NCBI GenBank assembly: GCA_024641505.1
Contig: JAHECY010000002.1
Coordinates: forward strand, 58,071-122,070
DNA from: Gammaproteobacteria bacterium
GTDB lineage: Bacteria; Pseudomonadota; Gammaproteobacteria; SG8-11
DNA: 64,000 bases
Direction of reading: 5' to 3'
Below, one piece after another: positions 46,525 to 55,438 of the stretch; the stretch's first letter is position 1; the number at the start of each line of letters is the position of its first letter. The notes beneath the pieces were generated by a model. It made no database searches. It was not told where the DNA came from and worked only from the letters and a program-made list of their open reading frames with translations. Both the position numbers and the translations under genes were made by a program.

Positions 46525-47760
46525 TTACCCGGATGCCTGGTTATGCAGCATCCGCAGTTGTTCTTCGACGCCGGCCGCATGCGTGAGCGCGGCGACGTTT
46601 TTCTTGGTGAAAAACCCGGAAAAATCCCCAAACCGCTGCACGTATTCGATGATCAACGAAGAATGTTCCGAAGCGCTGGAAAATATCTGTTTGAGACCAT
46701 CCTCCCGGGAGCCAATTACATCGAGCAGAAATGCTTTGCCTTGTTTGCGTATTTCATCCACCACATAATCGATGTTGGCCATGCCGCCCATTTCCCCATC
46801 CTTGACCGTCAGCGCGATGTGATGCAAGCGCGGACCATAGTTACGCACGAAATTCTCCGTCGGTGAAATCATATTCTCCAGATAGGCGACGAAGTATGGT
46901 TGGTTAGCCGCCGTAAACACTTTTGCCGGACTGCGTTTCTCGTCGCTATAATGGATACTTTTCGTTACATTAGTCGATGAATTCTGATCGGTAATGTCGT
47001 AGGACCCCCAATAGTAGTAACTGGTGAGCGTAAGATATTCCAGGATCGCCACTTCCCGATTCTGACTGTAAATACGCGTCGCCAGGTGATCTATCGGTAG
47101 AATCAACCCCTCCAATCCCAGCTTCGCCTGAAGCTCCTTGGCCTCCAGATAGGCGCGATTTATGTCGTCGCGAATCGTGCTGACACCCAGGGCATAGACC
47201 CGGCAATCCTCCATTTGTCTTTCCCAATAGCCGACGATATTATGAGTGTAAGGTGATGGTTTCACTAGCGCCATATTACCGGGTAATTCCAGCTTGCGCA
47301 GTTGATCCTGGTTGAAAAAACGAATATCGCGCTGCTTTTGCTCGGTAACCACCGCGTGTAGATTTGTCACGCGCAATATCTCACCCATGTACCGGGAATT
47401 CGGCTTATGAGCACCAATCGGATAAACTTCATTGAGACTGCGAAATATACCCCGGGTATTGGGGTCTTTGACTTCCCTGATCAGCAAGTCCGGTACTTCC
47501 AAGTCTACACGCATCAGGTGCGTGTAGTGACTTTCCGATTCCAGGGTAACCAGATAGTGATAGGGCGTCATCAGCGATAACTCGCCGATGTAAGCAATGG
47601 AACAACCGGGTTCAACCGTCAACATCAACGCGTCAATTTCCTGAATCATTTCCGTCAGACCGGATTGATCGCGGCTTTCCAGAATTCGCACCAGCCATTC
47701 TTCAAACCACGAAGTATTTTCCTTGTCGCCCTGGCGTAAGTGCGCAAGCGAATTTATCAT
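46525..47760 (-). CDS. VOC-superfamily protein linked to the Anbu cluster
   Basis: A 411-residue soluble protein. The C-terminal half ends with a vicinal-oxygen-chelate unit similar to 4-hydroxyphenylpyruvate dioxygenase: LHHIALTV with a metal-ligand His, then a long helix, SLIIEYVQRFG with a candidate Glu ligand, and a FFTKKNVAAL tail. The N-terminal part does not resemble a recognisable family and may be a diverged VOC repeat. Its start overlaps the alpha-E stop (ATGA), so it is the last gene of the ATP-grasp/alpha-E operon. In many genomes a transglutaminase sits here instead. Confidence 0.75.
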   Translation of the reverse strand: MINSLAHLRQGDKENTSWFEEWLVRILESRDQSGLTEMIQEIDALMLTVEPGCSIAYIGELSLMTPYHYLVTLESESHYTHLMRVDLEVPDLLIREVKDPNTRGIFRSLNEVYPIGAHKPNSRYMGEILRVTNLHAVVTEQKQRDIRFFNQDQLRKLELPGNMALVKPSPYTHNIVGYWERQMEDCRVYALGVSTIRDDINRAYLEAKELQAKLGLEGLILPIDHLATRIYSQNREVAILEYLTLTSYYYWGSYDITDQNSSTNVTKSIHYSDEKRSPAKVFTAANQPYFVAYLENMISPTENFVRNYGPRLHHIALTVKDGEMGGMANIDYVVDEIRKQGKAFLLDVIGSREDGLKQIFSSASEHSSLIIEYVQRFGDFSGFFTKKNVAALTHAAGVEEQLRMLHNQASG

Positions 47761-48716
47761 GCGGCAATATCCTTTGTCTTTATACTGGTCGTTAACTTAA
47801 AATAGTGAGTAATCAACAGATTGTTGATCCGGGACAATCTCTGCTGCAGGCTATCGGAAAACTCATGCAAGCCGTCACTGGCCAGTGCCGTGGTATCGGC
47901 AGTTTCCAGGCTTTCCATGGCATCGCGCACGGCCGCCAGCACCGGCTCCGGATGGGGCAGTTGATGCAACACCTCCCAGATCTCCACCAGGCAATGGTTG
48001 ATGGCGCGGGGAAACTCCCGATTTTTGAACATAAATTCCAGGACCCTGGCGCCATCCGCGTGCACGCTCACATAGCGGCGATACATTTGATATGCGGATA
48101 GCGCCTTGAGAATATTCATCCATGCCAGATCGCTATAGGGGGAAGATTCGGCCTCAGTGTGCGGCGGGATTACGGCACAACTGACATCCAGAATACGGCT
48201 GGTCATATCCGCCCGTTCCATATTTCTTCCCAGCCGTAGAAACTGAAATGTCGCATCTCGGGACATGGTACCCGCCAGCAATCCCACGATACTTTGACGG
48301 CGACGAATCACCGCCTGTAACACCTCGTAGCGGCGTTTGCGCGACAGATCACCGCCAAGATTGTTCCTGGTATACAAATACAATTCGTTTACCCATTCCC
48401 AGCACTCCCACGGCAGAACTTCACGAAACGTACGAGTATTTTCCCTGGCCTGAGTAATACAACTGTAAATGGAGCTTGGATTCTTCTCGTCGCGAATTAA
48501 AAAGCGCATAACTGAATATTCATTTGCTTCCTGGTAATTCTCAAAGAATTCCTGATCCAAACCCGCTATCTTTATCAGCACGTCCCATCCGAGCTGCACG
48601 TCCTCCGGCATATCCAACGACATCAAGGTCACGGCGTTGATCAGCCGGGAGGTGTCTTCCGCGCGCTCCATATAGCGCGTCATCCAATACAGGTTTTCAG
48701 CGACTCTTGATAGCAT
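47757..48716 (-). CDS. Alpha-E domain protein
   Basis: A 319-residue all-helical protein of the alpha-E (COG2307) family. It begins with LSRVAENLYWMTRYMERAEDTSRL, the family's opening helix, and has a second copy of similar helices (FLRLGRNMERADMTSRIL) around residue 175. It is always found next to circularly permuted ATP-grasp proteins and is thought to partner them in a peptide-ligation or modification step of unknown nature. It shares one base with the ATP-grasp stop and overlaps the VOC gene by 4 bp, so it is the middle of a tight operon. Confidence 0.95.
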   Translation of the reverse strand: MLSRVAENLYWMTRYMERAEDTSRLINAVTLMSLDMPEDVQLGWDVLIKIAGLDQEFFENYQEANEYSVMRFLIRDEKNPSSIYSCITQARENTRTFREVLPWECWEWVNELYLYTRNNLGGDLSRKRRYEVLQAVIRRRQSIVGLLAGTMSRDATFQFLRLGRNMERADMTSRILDVSCAVIPPHTEAESSPYSDLAWMNILKALSAYQMYRRYVSVHADGARVLEFMFKNREFPRAINHCLVEIWEVLHQLPHPEPVLAAVRDAMESLETADTTALASDGLHEFSDSLQQRLSRINNLLITHYFKLTTSIKTKDIAA

Positions 48717-50194
48717 TAATCACCCCCTTCAACCACCCATGTATCTTTACTGCCACCACCCTGCGATGAATTGACGACCAGCGACCCTTTGCGCAGTGCG
48801 ACTCTGGTTAAACCGCCCGCCGTGACGAATGACCGGCTGGACTGCAAGACAAATGGTCGCAAATCCACATGACGTGGCACTATACCTTCGGCGCTCAAGG
48901 TGGGGACGGTTGAAAGCGAAAGTGTGGGTTGCGCTATATAATTGCGGGGTTGTGCATTAATCAACTCCACAAACTGGGAACGCTGTTGTTGCGACGCCAT
49001 GGGCCCCATCAACATACCGTAGCCTCCGGACTCGTTAGCAGGTTTTACCACCAGTTTATCCAGATTAGCCAGCACGTAGTTGCGTTGATCTTCATACATG
49101 CACAGATAACTTGGCACATTGGGCAATATCGGGTCTTCGCTCAGATAGTACTTAATCATCGCCGGAACAAACGCATAAACGACTTTGTCATCAGCGACGC
49201 CGGACCCGGGCGCATTGGCGATGCCGACATTACCCTTTTTCCAGGCCCGCATCAGCCCGCTAACACCTAAAGTTGAACCCGAGAAAAATACCTCGGGATC
49301 GAGATAGTCATCGTCAATACGTCGGTAAATAACATCGACACGGGTCAGGCCGGAGATGGTTTGCATGTAGACGAAATCATCGGACCCGACGATCAAATCC
49401 GCACCTTCCACCAGAATCGCGCCCATCTGCTGCGCAAGATAACTGTGTTCGAAATAAGCGGCGTTGAAGATGCCGGGGGTCAGCACCACGATCACCGGCC
49501 GCTCACCCGGACGCGGCGAAAGCGCTGCCAAGGTGTCGTACAATTGTGCCGTATAGTTATCAACGGGGATAATCCGGTGCTTTGACAGCAACTCCGGGAA
49601 CAGACGCTTCATCAATTGGCGGTTCTCAAGCATGTAGGACACGCCGGAAGGCACTCGAAGATTGTCTTCCAGCACATAAAACTCACCGTCAGCATGGCGC
49701 ACCAAATCACTGCCGCAAATATGCGCCCATACGTCATGGCGCGGGTGCACTCCTACACAAGCCGCTCGAAAGTTTTTCGACTCGTGCAATACCTGTCGTG
49801 GAAACACTCCGTCGCGCACAATTTGTTGTTTGTTGTAAATATCGGTGATAAACAAATTCAAAGCCGTCAATCTTTGAATCAAACCGCGCTCCACCCGCGC
49901 CCATTCCTTGCGCGCAATGATGCGTGGAATGATATCAAATGGCCAATTACGATCGATATTGCCGGCATCACTGTAAACGGTAAAAGTGATACCCGAAGTC
50001 AGAATCGCCGCATCGACCTCTGACACCCGCGCCGCTAATTCCTCGGGGGTTTGCTGCGAAAAATATTCCCACATTTTCCGCGCATACGGCAATGGCGCAC
50101 CCCGGTGGTCTACAACCTCATCGCACGCATTTACTTGCGCGAAATTTGCAATAGATTCTTCGGACTGATAGCTTGTCATATTGAGGCGGTCCAT
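48716..50194 (-). CDS. Circularly permuted type 2 ATP-grasp protein
   Basis: COG2308-type protein, about 492 residues from the ATG at 50194 (an ATG at 50179 is also possible and the frame extends to 50248). Visible motifs are GITFTVYSDAGNIDRNWPFDIIPRI near the start, RVPSGVSYMLENR, the nucleotide-binding LVVKPANESGGYGM, and a final SSQGGGSKDTWV, all characteristic. ATP-grasp enzymes activate a carboxylate for amide formation, but the substrate in this system is unknown. First gene of the operon with alpha-E and VOC, and divergent from the Anbu peptidase gene. Confidence 0.95.
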   Translation of the reverse strand: MDRLNMTSYQSEESIANFAQVNACDEVVDHRGAPLPYARKMWEYFSQQTPEELAARVSEVDAAILTSGITFTVYSDAGNIDRNWPFDIIPRIIARKEWARVERGLIQRLTALNLFITDIYNKQQIVRDGVFPRQVLHESKNFRAACVGVHPRHDVWAHICGSDLVRHADGEFYVLEDNLRVPSGVSYMLENRQLMKRLFPELLSKHRIIPVDNYTAQLYDTLAALSPRPGERPVIVVLTPGIFNAAYFEHSYLAQQMGAILVEGADLIVGSDDFVYMQTISGLTRVDVIYRRIDDDYLDPEVFFSGSTLGVSGLMRAWKKGNVGIANAPGSGVADDKVVYAFVPAMIKYYLSEDPILPNVPSYLCMYEDQRNYVLANLDKLVVKPANESGGYGMLMGPMASQQQRSQFVELINAQPRNYIAQPTLSLSTVPTLSAEGIVPRHVDLRPFVLQSSRSFVTAGGLTRVALRKGSLVVNSSQGGGSKDTWVVEGGD

Positions 50195-50326
50195 AATCTG
50201 CTGCGTAATACTGATGAATAAAATATGTAATTGCAAAAGACGGACCATGCGCAGACTGCAGCGCAGTTAAGTTGGCCATGCCACCCATCCGGCAGGTCGA
50301 TACACCAATAGAAACTGGAACCTTGA

Positions 50327-51106
50327 ATGACTTATTGCCTCGCCATAAAAACCCGGTTTGGGCTTGTTTTCGCCGCCGATTCCCGCACCACAGCGGGCGT
50401 TGACCAAGTCAGCAGTTACTCGAAAGTGCACACCTTTTCTTTTCCCGGAGATCGTTTCTTTACGCTGTTATCCTCGGGCAACCTGGCCACGACCCAGGCA
50501 GTTTTAAAGCGCATGCGTGCCGACATCTCCCTGCCGGGCGCACCGAGCCTGTGCAACATGCACGATATTGATGCGGCGGCGGATTACGTCGGTATGCTGT
50601 CCACGGAGATACAGCGGAACCAGGCCCTAAACGACGCCACCAATACGAACTTTGAAGCCTCATTCATTATTGGCGGCCAGATAAGAGGTGGCAACCCCGG
50701 CATTTTTTTGATCTATCCCCAAGGCAACCACATACATGAATCCGCTGAATACCCTTTTTTACAGATTGGTGAAACTAAATATGGAAAGCCGATACTGGAT
50801 CGGGTAATTCGCTCGGACACACCCTTGGAGCTCGCCGCACGATGCGCTCTGGTGTCCCTGAACTCGACCATTCGCAGCAATTTAACGGTCGGCCCGCCCC
50901 TGGAACTATTACTTTACAAAACAAACAGTTTCGGTGATAGCAAACGTCTGGTAATGAGCGAGCACGATCCATTTTATGGGACGCTGAGCCAGGCGTGGAG
51001 CGAGGGCTTAAAACAGGCCTTGAACAATCTACCGGCATTCGAGTGGGAAGACTCACCCCAACCCGTTCAAGCGGTCCAACAAACCTCGCCACGCGAACAG
51101 TACTGA
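50327..51106 (+). CDS. Anbu proteasome-like peptidase
   Basis: Ntn-hydrolase of the Anbu (proteasome/HslV-related) family, 259 residues. After Met removal the mature protein starts with Thr2 (TYCLAIKTRFGLVFAADSRTTAGVD), the position of the catalytic nucleophile; the following Asp and Ser residues of the family are also present. No ATPase regulator is encoded nearby. Divergent from the ATP-grasp/alpha-E/VOC operon, an association that is characteristic of Anbu. The in vivo substrate is unknown. Confidence 0.92.
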   Translation: MTYCLAIKTRFGLVFAADSRTTAGVDQVSSYSKVHTFSFPGDRFFTLLSSGNLATTQAVLKRMRADISLPGAPSLCNMHDIDAAADYVGMLSTEIQRNQALNDATNTNFEASFIIGGQIRGGNPGIFLIYPQGNHIHESAEYPFLQIGETKYGKPILDRVIRSDTPLELAARCALVSLNSTIRSNLTVGPPLELLLYKTNSFGDSKRLVMSEHDPFYGTLSQAWSEGLKQALNNLPAFEWEDSPQPVQAVQQTSPREQY

Positions 51107-51371
51107 GCTTCGTTGAATCGACTTTTTTTACCCACCCTCAATCTTCCGGTTACAGATTGGTGCGCCGCCCCCGTGCACTCTTTTGTTTCACTCGGGTCGT
51201 TCATGCGCAACCAATGTGCGCTTGGATGTGTATCCGGAGTCTACCCAGGCCATCGGATGGTTGGTGCAAACGCCTGATAGCATGAAGAAAATGCACCACA
51301 ATCACGGTTAATTATCGATTGGCACAGGAAGTGTTAGAAGTTAGCGGCCACTCTATTTTGCAGGATGACAA

Positions 51372-52970
51372 GTGAATCCACGACGCTATCCAGATCCAGC
51401 CCCACGGCGACCGACGGTCCTGATTATTCTTGACGGCTACGGCATCAATCCCGCCAAGCGCAATAACGCTGTTTACCTGGCCGATACCCCGCGCTTCGAC
51501 GAATATTTCTCTCACTATCCGCACACGACGCTGCAGGCCTCCGGTGCTGCCGTGGGGGTTGCCGATGGCCAGATGGGGAACTCCGAAATCGGGCACATGA
51601 CACTGGGCGCCGGCGCGATTCTGCGCCAGGACAGTACGCGCATCGATGACGCCATCACTTGCGGAGACTTCCAGCACAATCCGGCATTCTTAGACGCCAT
51701 ATCTAAAGCCAAATCGCGGCGGCGGCCGTTGCATCTCCTGGGGCTGGTATCGGATGGGGGTGTGCACAGCTCACTGGCGCATCTGATCACCTTGTTACAG
51801 ATGTGCAAGAAAAACGGGGTGCGCCCCATGCTGCACATGATTACCGACGGACGCGACACCGCACCGAGATCGGCCATGGAGTTTTTGCACAAAATTGAGC
51901 CGCCGTTGTATGACTGCGGCGGCGTTATCGCAACGCTGATGGGACGCTACTATGCCATGGACCGGGACAAGCGCTGGGACCGGGTGGAACTCGCGTGGCG
52001 CGCCATGGTAATGGGCAAAGGGCAAAAAACCCTGTCCGCGGCAACCACCATCTGCAGCGCCTACGCCGCCGGCGATACTGACGAATTCATACGCCCGGCC
52101 GTACTGGATAACTGGCAGGCACCGCAGGCTGACGACCCGATGATCTGCTTCAATTTTCGCAAAGACCGCCCGCGTGAAATCGTATCCGCGTTGGCCGGCG
52201 CGCTTTTTTCAGGATTCGATCGCGGCGCCGCGCCATTGTTCGACATGACAACGATGATGCCCTATGACAGCAGTTTTCCGTACCCTCACGCCTTCACGCC
52301 GGAACTGCCGCGCATTACCCTGGCTGAAATCATCAGTAACAGCGGTGTACCGCAATTGCATTGCGCGGAGACGGAGAAATACGCGCACGTCACCTACTTT
52401 TTCAACGGTGGCCGCCAGGAACTCTTGCCTGGAGAAAAACACCTGATGGTTCCGTCACCCAATGTGGCGACCTACGACTTGAAACCGTCAATGAGTGCCG
52501 ATAAAGTCGCGGCAGCGGTGATCGAGGCCGTTCACAGCAGACACTATGGCTTGATCGTCGTGAATTTCGCCAACGGTGACATGGTCGGCCATACCGCCAA
52601 AATCGACGCCGTGATCGAAGCCGTGGAGGCTCTGGACCGGGAAGTCGGCAAGGTATTGGACGCGGCGGTGGCGCAAAACTATGCCGTGATACTCACCGCG
52701 GATCACGGCAATTGCGAAGAACTGGTCGACCCGGTCACGGGCGAACCGCACACCCAGCACACGCTGTACCCGGTGCCCTGCCTGATCGTCGATGAATATC
52801 AATGGCGGCTATCGAGCAGCGGCGGTTTGGCCAATATCGCACCCACGATATTGCAGTTGATGGGCATCGAAAAACCGCCGATGATGGCTGCCGGGTCGTT
52901 GTTGATCGCGGCGTCCGATAAACGGTGCGCCCATTATGTGGTCGGATCATCCCTGCGCGGCGCGGCTTAG
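51372..52970 (+). CDS. gpmI: Cofactor-independent phosphoglycerate mutase
   Basis: Interconverts 3- and 2-phosphoglycerate with two Mn2+ ions (alkaline-phosphatase fold). Features: LIILDGYG (metal Asp21), the phosphoserine nucleophile Ser71 in GNSEIGHMTLGAG, ITDGRDTAP, NFRKDRPRE, and the late metal-binding HGNCEE and HT (HTAKIDA) residues. The 532-residue length is normal. GTG start with AGGA about 7 nt upstream. A 12-residue N-terminal extension rich in Arg/Pro precedes the fold. Confidence 0.96.
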   Translation: MNPRRYPDPAPRRPTVLIILDGYGINPAKRNNAVYLADTPRFDEYFSHYPHTTLQASGAAVGVADGQMGNSEIGHMTLGAGAILRQDSTRIDDAITCGDFQHNPAFLDAISKAKSRRRPLHLLGLVSDGGVHSSLAHLITLLQMCKKNGVRPMLHMITDGRDTAPRSAMEFLHKIEPPLYDCGGVIATLMGRYYAMDRDKRWDRVELAWRAMVMGKGQKTLSAATTICSAYAAGDTDEFIRPAVLDNWQAPQADDPMICFNFRKDRPREIVSALAGALFSGFDRGAAPLFDMTTMMPYDSSFPYPHAFTPELPRITLAEIISNSGVPQLHCAETEKYAHVTYFFNGGRQELLPGEKHLMVPSPNVATYDLKPSMSADKVAAAVIEAVHSRHYGLIVVNFANGDMVGHTAKIDAVIEAVEALDREVGKVLDAAVAQNYAVILTADHGNCEELVDPVTGEPHTQHTLYPVPCLIVDEYQWRLSSSGGLANIAPTILQLMGIEKPPMMAAGSLLIAASDKRCAHYVVGSSLRGAA

Positions 52971-53059
52971 GCGCCCCATCCTGTGGCCAGCACCGGGGGG
53001 CGTGACGTGTGAAGGCGTCCGTTCATGGTGGCGCATGCGCTGGGCTGGCAATCTGTCGC

Positions 53060-54025
53060 CTAGCGCAGATTGTCCAACCGTTGTTTCAATTCCTGCGCCC
53101 GGGCACGGTACAGCGCCGCCTGGGTATGCTTCGGATCAATGGCCAGCACTTCGTTCCAAGTGGCGATGGCGGGTTCCAGTTGTTGATGCCGGTAGGCCTG
53201 CATGGCATCGCGGTGTAAAAGATCTACCACGTCCGGGGCGAGCTGATTCAGAGCTTGTCGGGCTGGTGCGTGTGCGGGGTACAGACGCAGTACTTCTTCC
53301 AGTTGATGATAGGATCCGATCATATCGCCTACCTGCCTGGCTTGTTGTGCCGCGCGAAACAGCGCAGCGCTGTCACGTTGCTGGCGAATTTCTCGTTGTT
53401 TCTCCAGTAATTTTTTGTCGCCTGGAAAACGTCGTAGAGCACGCTCGGCCGTGGCTTCGGCGGCAGGCAGATCGGCACGAGACTGCTGTTGCTCTATAGT
53501 TTCCAGATAAGCTTTGCGTAATTGCAGCTGCGTTATCTTGTCATTTTCTCCGGCGTCCTGAACATGTTCCAGTGACAGCATGACGCTGACCGGGTCACCG
53601 GCCTGGTTGTCCTGCCGAGCGTTTTGCCGCATATTTTTTGACGCATGGTCGACGTCATGTGAATTACCTGCGGGAATTGATGCAACCTTGGCGATTCCAC
53701 CGGATATCGAGTTATCTAGCAATGAAGATTGGCCGGTGCTTGATGGCGCTTCGGTGTCTGTGGCCGCCTGCCGCGATGACAAACGCACTGGCGCTGATGG
53801 TGGGGGCGGCTCGTGAATTCCCGATGGAATGGCGCTCACCATCAATGCCGGCAGCGCCAACGATATTGGTTGCGCATACTGATACGTGGAAACCACTTCC
53901 CGCTCTGGAATCGGCATGCGTCCACAGGCCGGTTGCAGCATTACCACCAGCAGCATCGAAGCGCCGATACACGCACGCCTTAACATCCACTGTCGCCTTT
54001 GAAATAATACCCGACCATTACTCAT
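53060..54025 (-). CDS. TPR-like lipoprotein at end of type VI cluster
   Basis: A 321-residue lipoprotein precursor (lipobox QPAC, Cys34). A disordered Pro/Ser/Ala region to about 150 leads to helical TPR-type repeats: AEATAERALRRFPGDKKLL, SYHQLEEVLRLYPAHAPA and IATWNEVLAIDPKHTQA, each with the TPR small/large pattern. It overlaps the barrel gene upstream by 4 bp, so the two are operonic downstream of hcp. A scaffold role in the envelope for the type VI machine or for another complex is inference. Confidence 0.75.
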   Translation of the reverse strand: MSNGRVLFQRRQWMLRRACIGASMLLVVMLQPACGRMPIPEREVVSTYQYAQPISLALPALMVSAIPSGIHEPPPPSAPVRLSSRQAATDTEAPSSTGQSSLLDNSISGGIAKVASIPAGNSHDVDHASKNMRQNARQDNQAGDPVSVMLSLEHVQDAGENDKITQLQLRKAYLETIEQQQSRADLPAAEATAERALRRFPGDKKLLEKQREIRQQRDSAALFRAAQQARQVGDMIGSYHQLEEVLRLYPAHAPARQALNQLAPDVVDLLHRDAMQAYRHQQLEPAIATWNEVLAIDPKHTQAALYRARAQELKQRLDNLR

Positions 54026-54549
54026 GGCCAGTAGTAGTGCACGCCCAGCAGCAACATCATCAAATCCTGCTCAACGCCGGTCAAGTCAAGCTCTAGGGTT
54101 AGCGCATGGTTCACCGCATAGCCAAAACCCGCACCCATCGATAACCCCACGCGCGCGGCATGTCCATTATCTTGGGTGGCGAGACGGAATACTCGCTCAT
54201 AAACCAGACCGGTTTTCGCCTTAGCGTAAATACCCGATATCAAAGGTACACGGTAGACTCCGTAGCCCGCAAAGGTTTGCAGTTGATAGCGGCCGGTACC
54301 CGTTTCACGACCGGTGGGATCACGCTCAGTAAACGTGCCGCCAGAGACACTGCGATTGATCTCTCCCGCGACACTGACGTTATTGCCAAGTCGCCACCCG
54401 TAGGCCAACCCCACGGCGTAAAGCGGTGTGACATGTTGCAGATTCACCGAAACATATGCCAGTTGCGGCAGCAGGTAATAATTACCGGGCGCCGCCCAAA
54501 CACCTCCCGTTGGAAAAAGAATCCAAGCGACACACAGCATCCGCATCAT
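54022..54549 (-). CDS. OmpA-like eight-strand barrel protein
   Basis: About 175 residues from the ATG at 54549 (longer frame to 54690 would overlap hcp). A signal peptide (MMRMLCVAWILFP to GGVWA) is followed by alternating beta strands typical of a small outer-membrane barrel: YLLPQLAYVSVN, YAVGLAYGWRL, GRYQLQTFAGYGVYR, AKTGLVYERVFRL, and a final LLLGVHYYWP. No periplasmic peptidoglycan-binding domain is present. Operonic with the TPR lipoprotein and about 65 bp downstream of hcp. Confidence 0.75.
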   Translation of the reverse strand: MMRMLCVAWILFPTGGVWAAPGNYYLLPQLAYVSVNLQHVTPLYAVGLAYGWRLGNNVSVAGEINRSVSGGTFTERDPTGRETGTGRYQLQTFAGYGVYRVPLISGIYAKAKTGLVYERVFRLATQDNGHAARVGLSMGAGFGYAVNHALTLELDLTGVEQDLMMLLLGVHYYWP

Positions 54550-54616
54550 TGACGCCAAACATAGTCGCTTGGAAATGTGGCAGACAAAAGACGCTGTAAC
54601 CGCATCCCACATAACG

Positions 54617-55132
54617 TCAGGTCTGTTGCTGCCGAAACGTGTCTTTAGCCTCGGTGCCGGCGACGGTCTGTGACCACGTGATCGCGACATAAGAAAAGGA
54701 AACTTCCTCTAACTGCCCATAGCGTTCAAAGCTCCGATCCAGTATGTTCGGCATTACGGCACGCATGCCCACCACTATCGCCGACTCGAGTAACCACGTC
54801 GCGTAATGCTCCAGAGACCCGGCAGCGGAAGTACGATAGAATTTCATTTCCACTTCGGTGAGCGTTTCGCCAGTGGCCAAAGCGTTGTATAACAGGGGCG
54901 ACGCTTTGTCCATGAGCTTGGTGATAATCAGTGGTTCATGCACCCGCTGCCCGGTGGGTTGACCGCTGTGTGGATCCGCCGGCTTGAATACATTGTGTTT
55001 GATTTCCAGTATCCGGCATTCATCCACGTGATCCTCAACCGCATGATTTCCGATACTGTCTGGCGAACTTGCGCCTTTGGTAATAGGTCCTTGCGTCGTT
55101 CCTTTGATCCGCATAAATGCCGGAACCGCCAT
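54617..55132 (-). CDS. hcp: Type VI secretion tube protein Hcp
   Basis: Hexameric inner-tube protein of the type VI secretion system. About 171 residues from the ATG at 55132, which has a perfect AAGGAGG 6 nt upstream (the open frame runs on to 55198). Diagnostic are the N-terminal FMRIKGTTQGPITKGA, HNVFKP, HEPLIITKLMDKASPLL and the C-terminal LEEVSFSYVAITW. It is separated by about 305 bp from the sigma-54 activator upstream and may have its own promoter, as Hcp is made in excess over other components. Confidence 0.95.
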   Translation of the reverse strand: MAVPAFMRIKGTTQGPITKGASSPDSIGNHAVEDHVDECRILEIKHNVFKPADPHSGQPTGQRVHEPLIITKLMDKASPLLYNALATGETLTEVEMKFYRTSAAGSLEHYATWLLESAIVVGMRAVMPNILDRSFERYGQLEEVSFSYVAITWSQTVAGTEAKDTFRQQQT

Positions 55133-55438
55133 AACGTGCCTCCTTGTACAAGATTTTCCGCGTAATGGGAGTTGGTCATCCGTGACCTTGAGCATCACTC
55201 CCTGGGCCTCGCAACTGCGCTGCAGTTTTGCGCTTCATGCACCGACTGCCCCCGCCTTTGGTATATTTCACTTTACATGCCAGATTATGCCGCTGCATGA
55301 CCTTGGCCTTGCACTTAAATTACGTTTTAATCCAACATGTTAGCACCGCCTATCCGGAGTTGCACTCGGTCCTTCAATTCCCTTTTATAAATGTGAGCTA
55401 AACTTCACGCGTTACGCAACACCGGTGTGCAAAAGCGC
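55133..55438. other. 306-bp stretch between hcp and its regulator
   Basis: Contains the hcp ribosome site. On the minus strand I looked for a sigma-54 site (GG-N10-GC, TTGC box): a TTGC box occurs in the 55425-55440 area but the matching GG is missing, so no promoter is called. Confidence 0.4.

Noticed and set aside
55133..55438. Possible sigma-54 promoter for hcp
   Set aside because: A TTGC box exists but the invariant GG at the right spacing does not.
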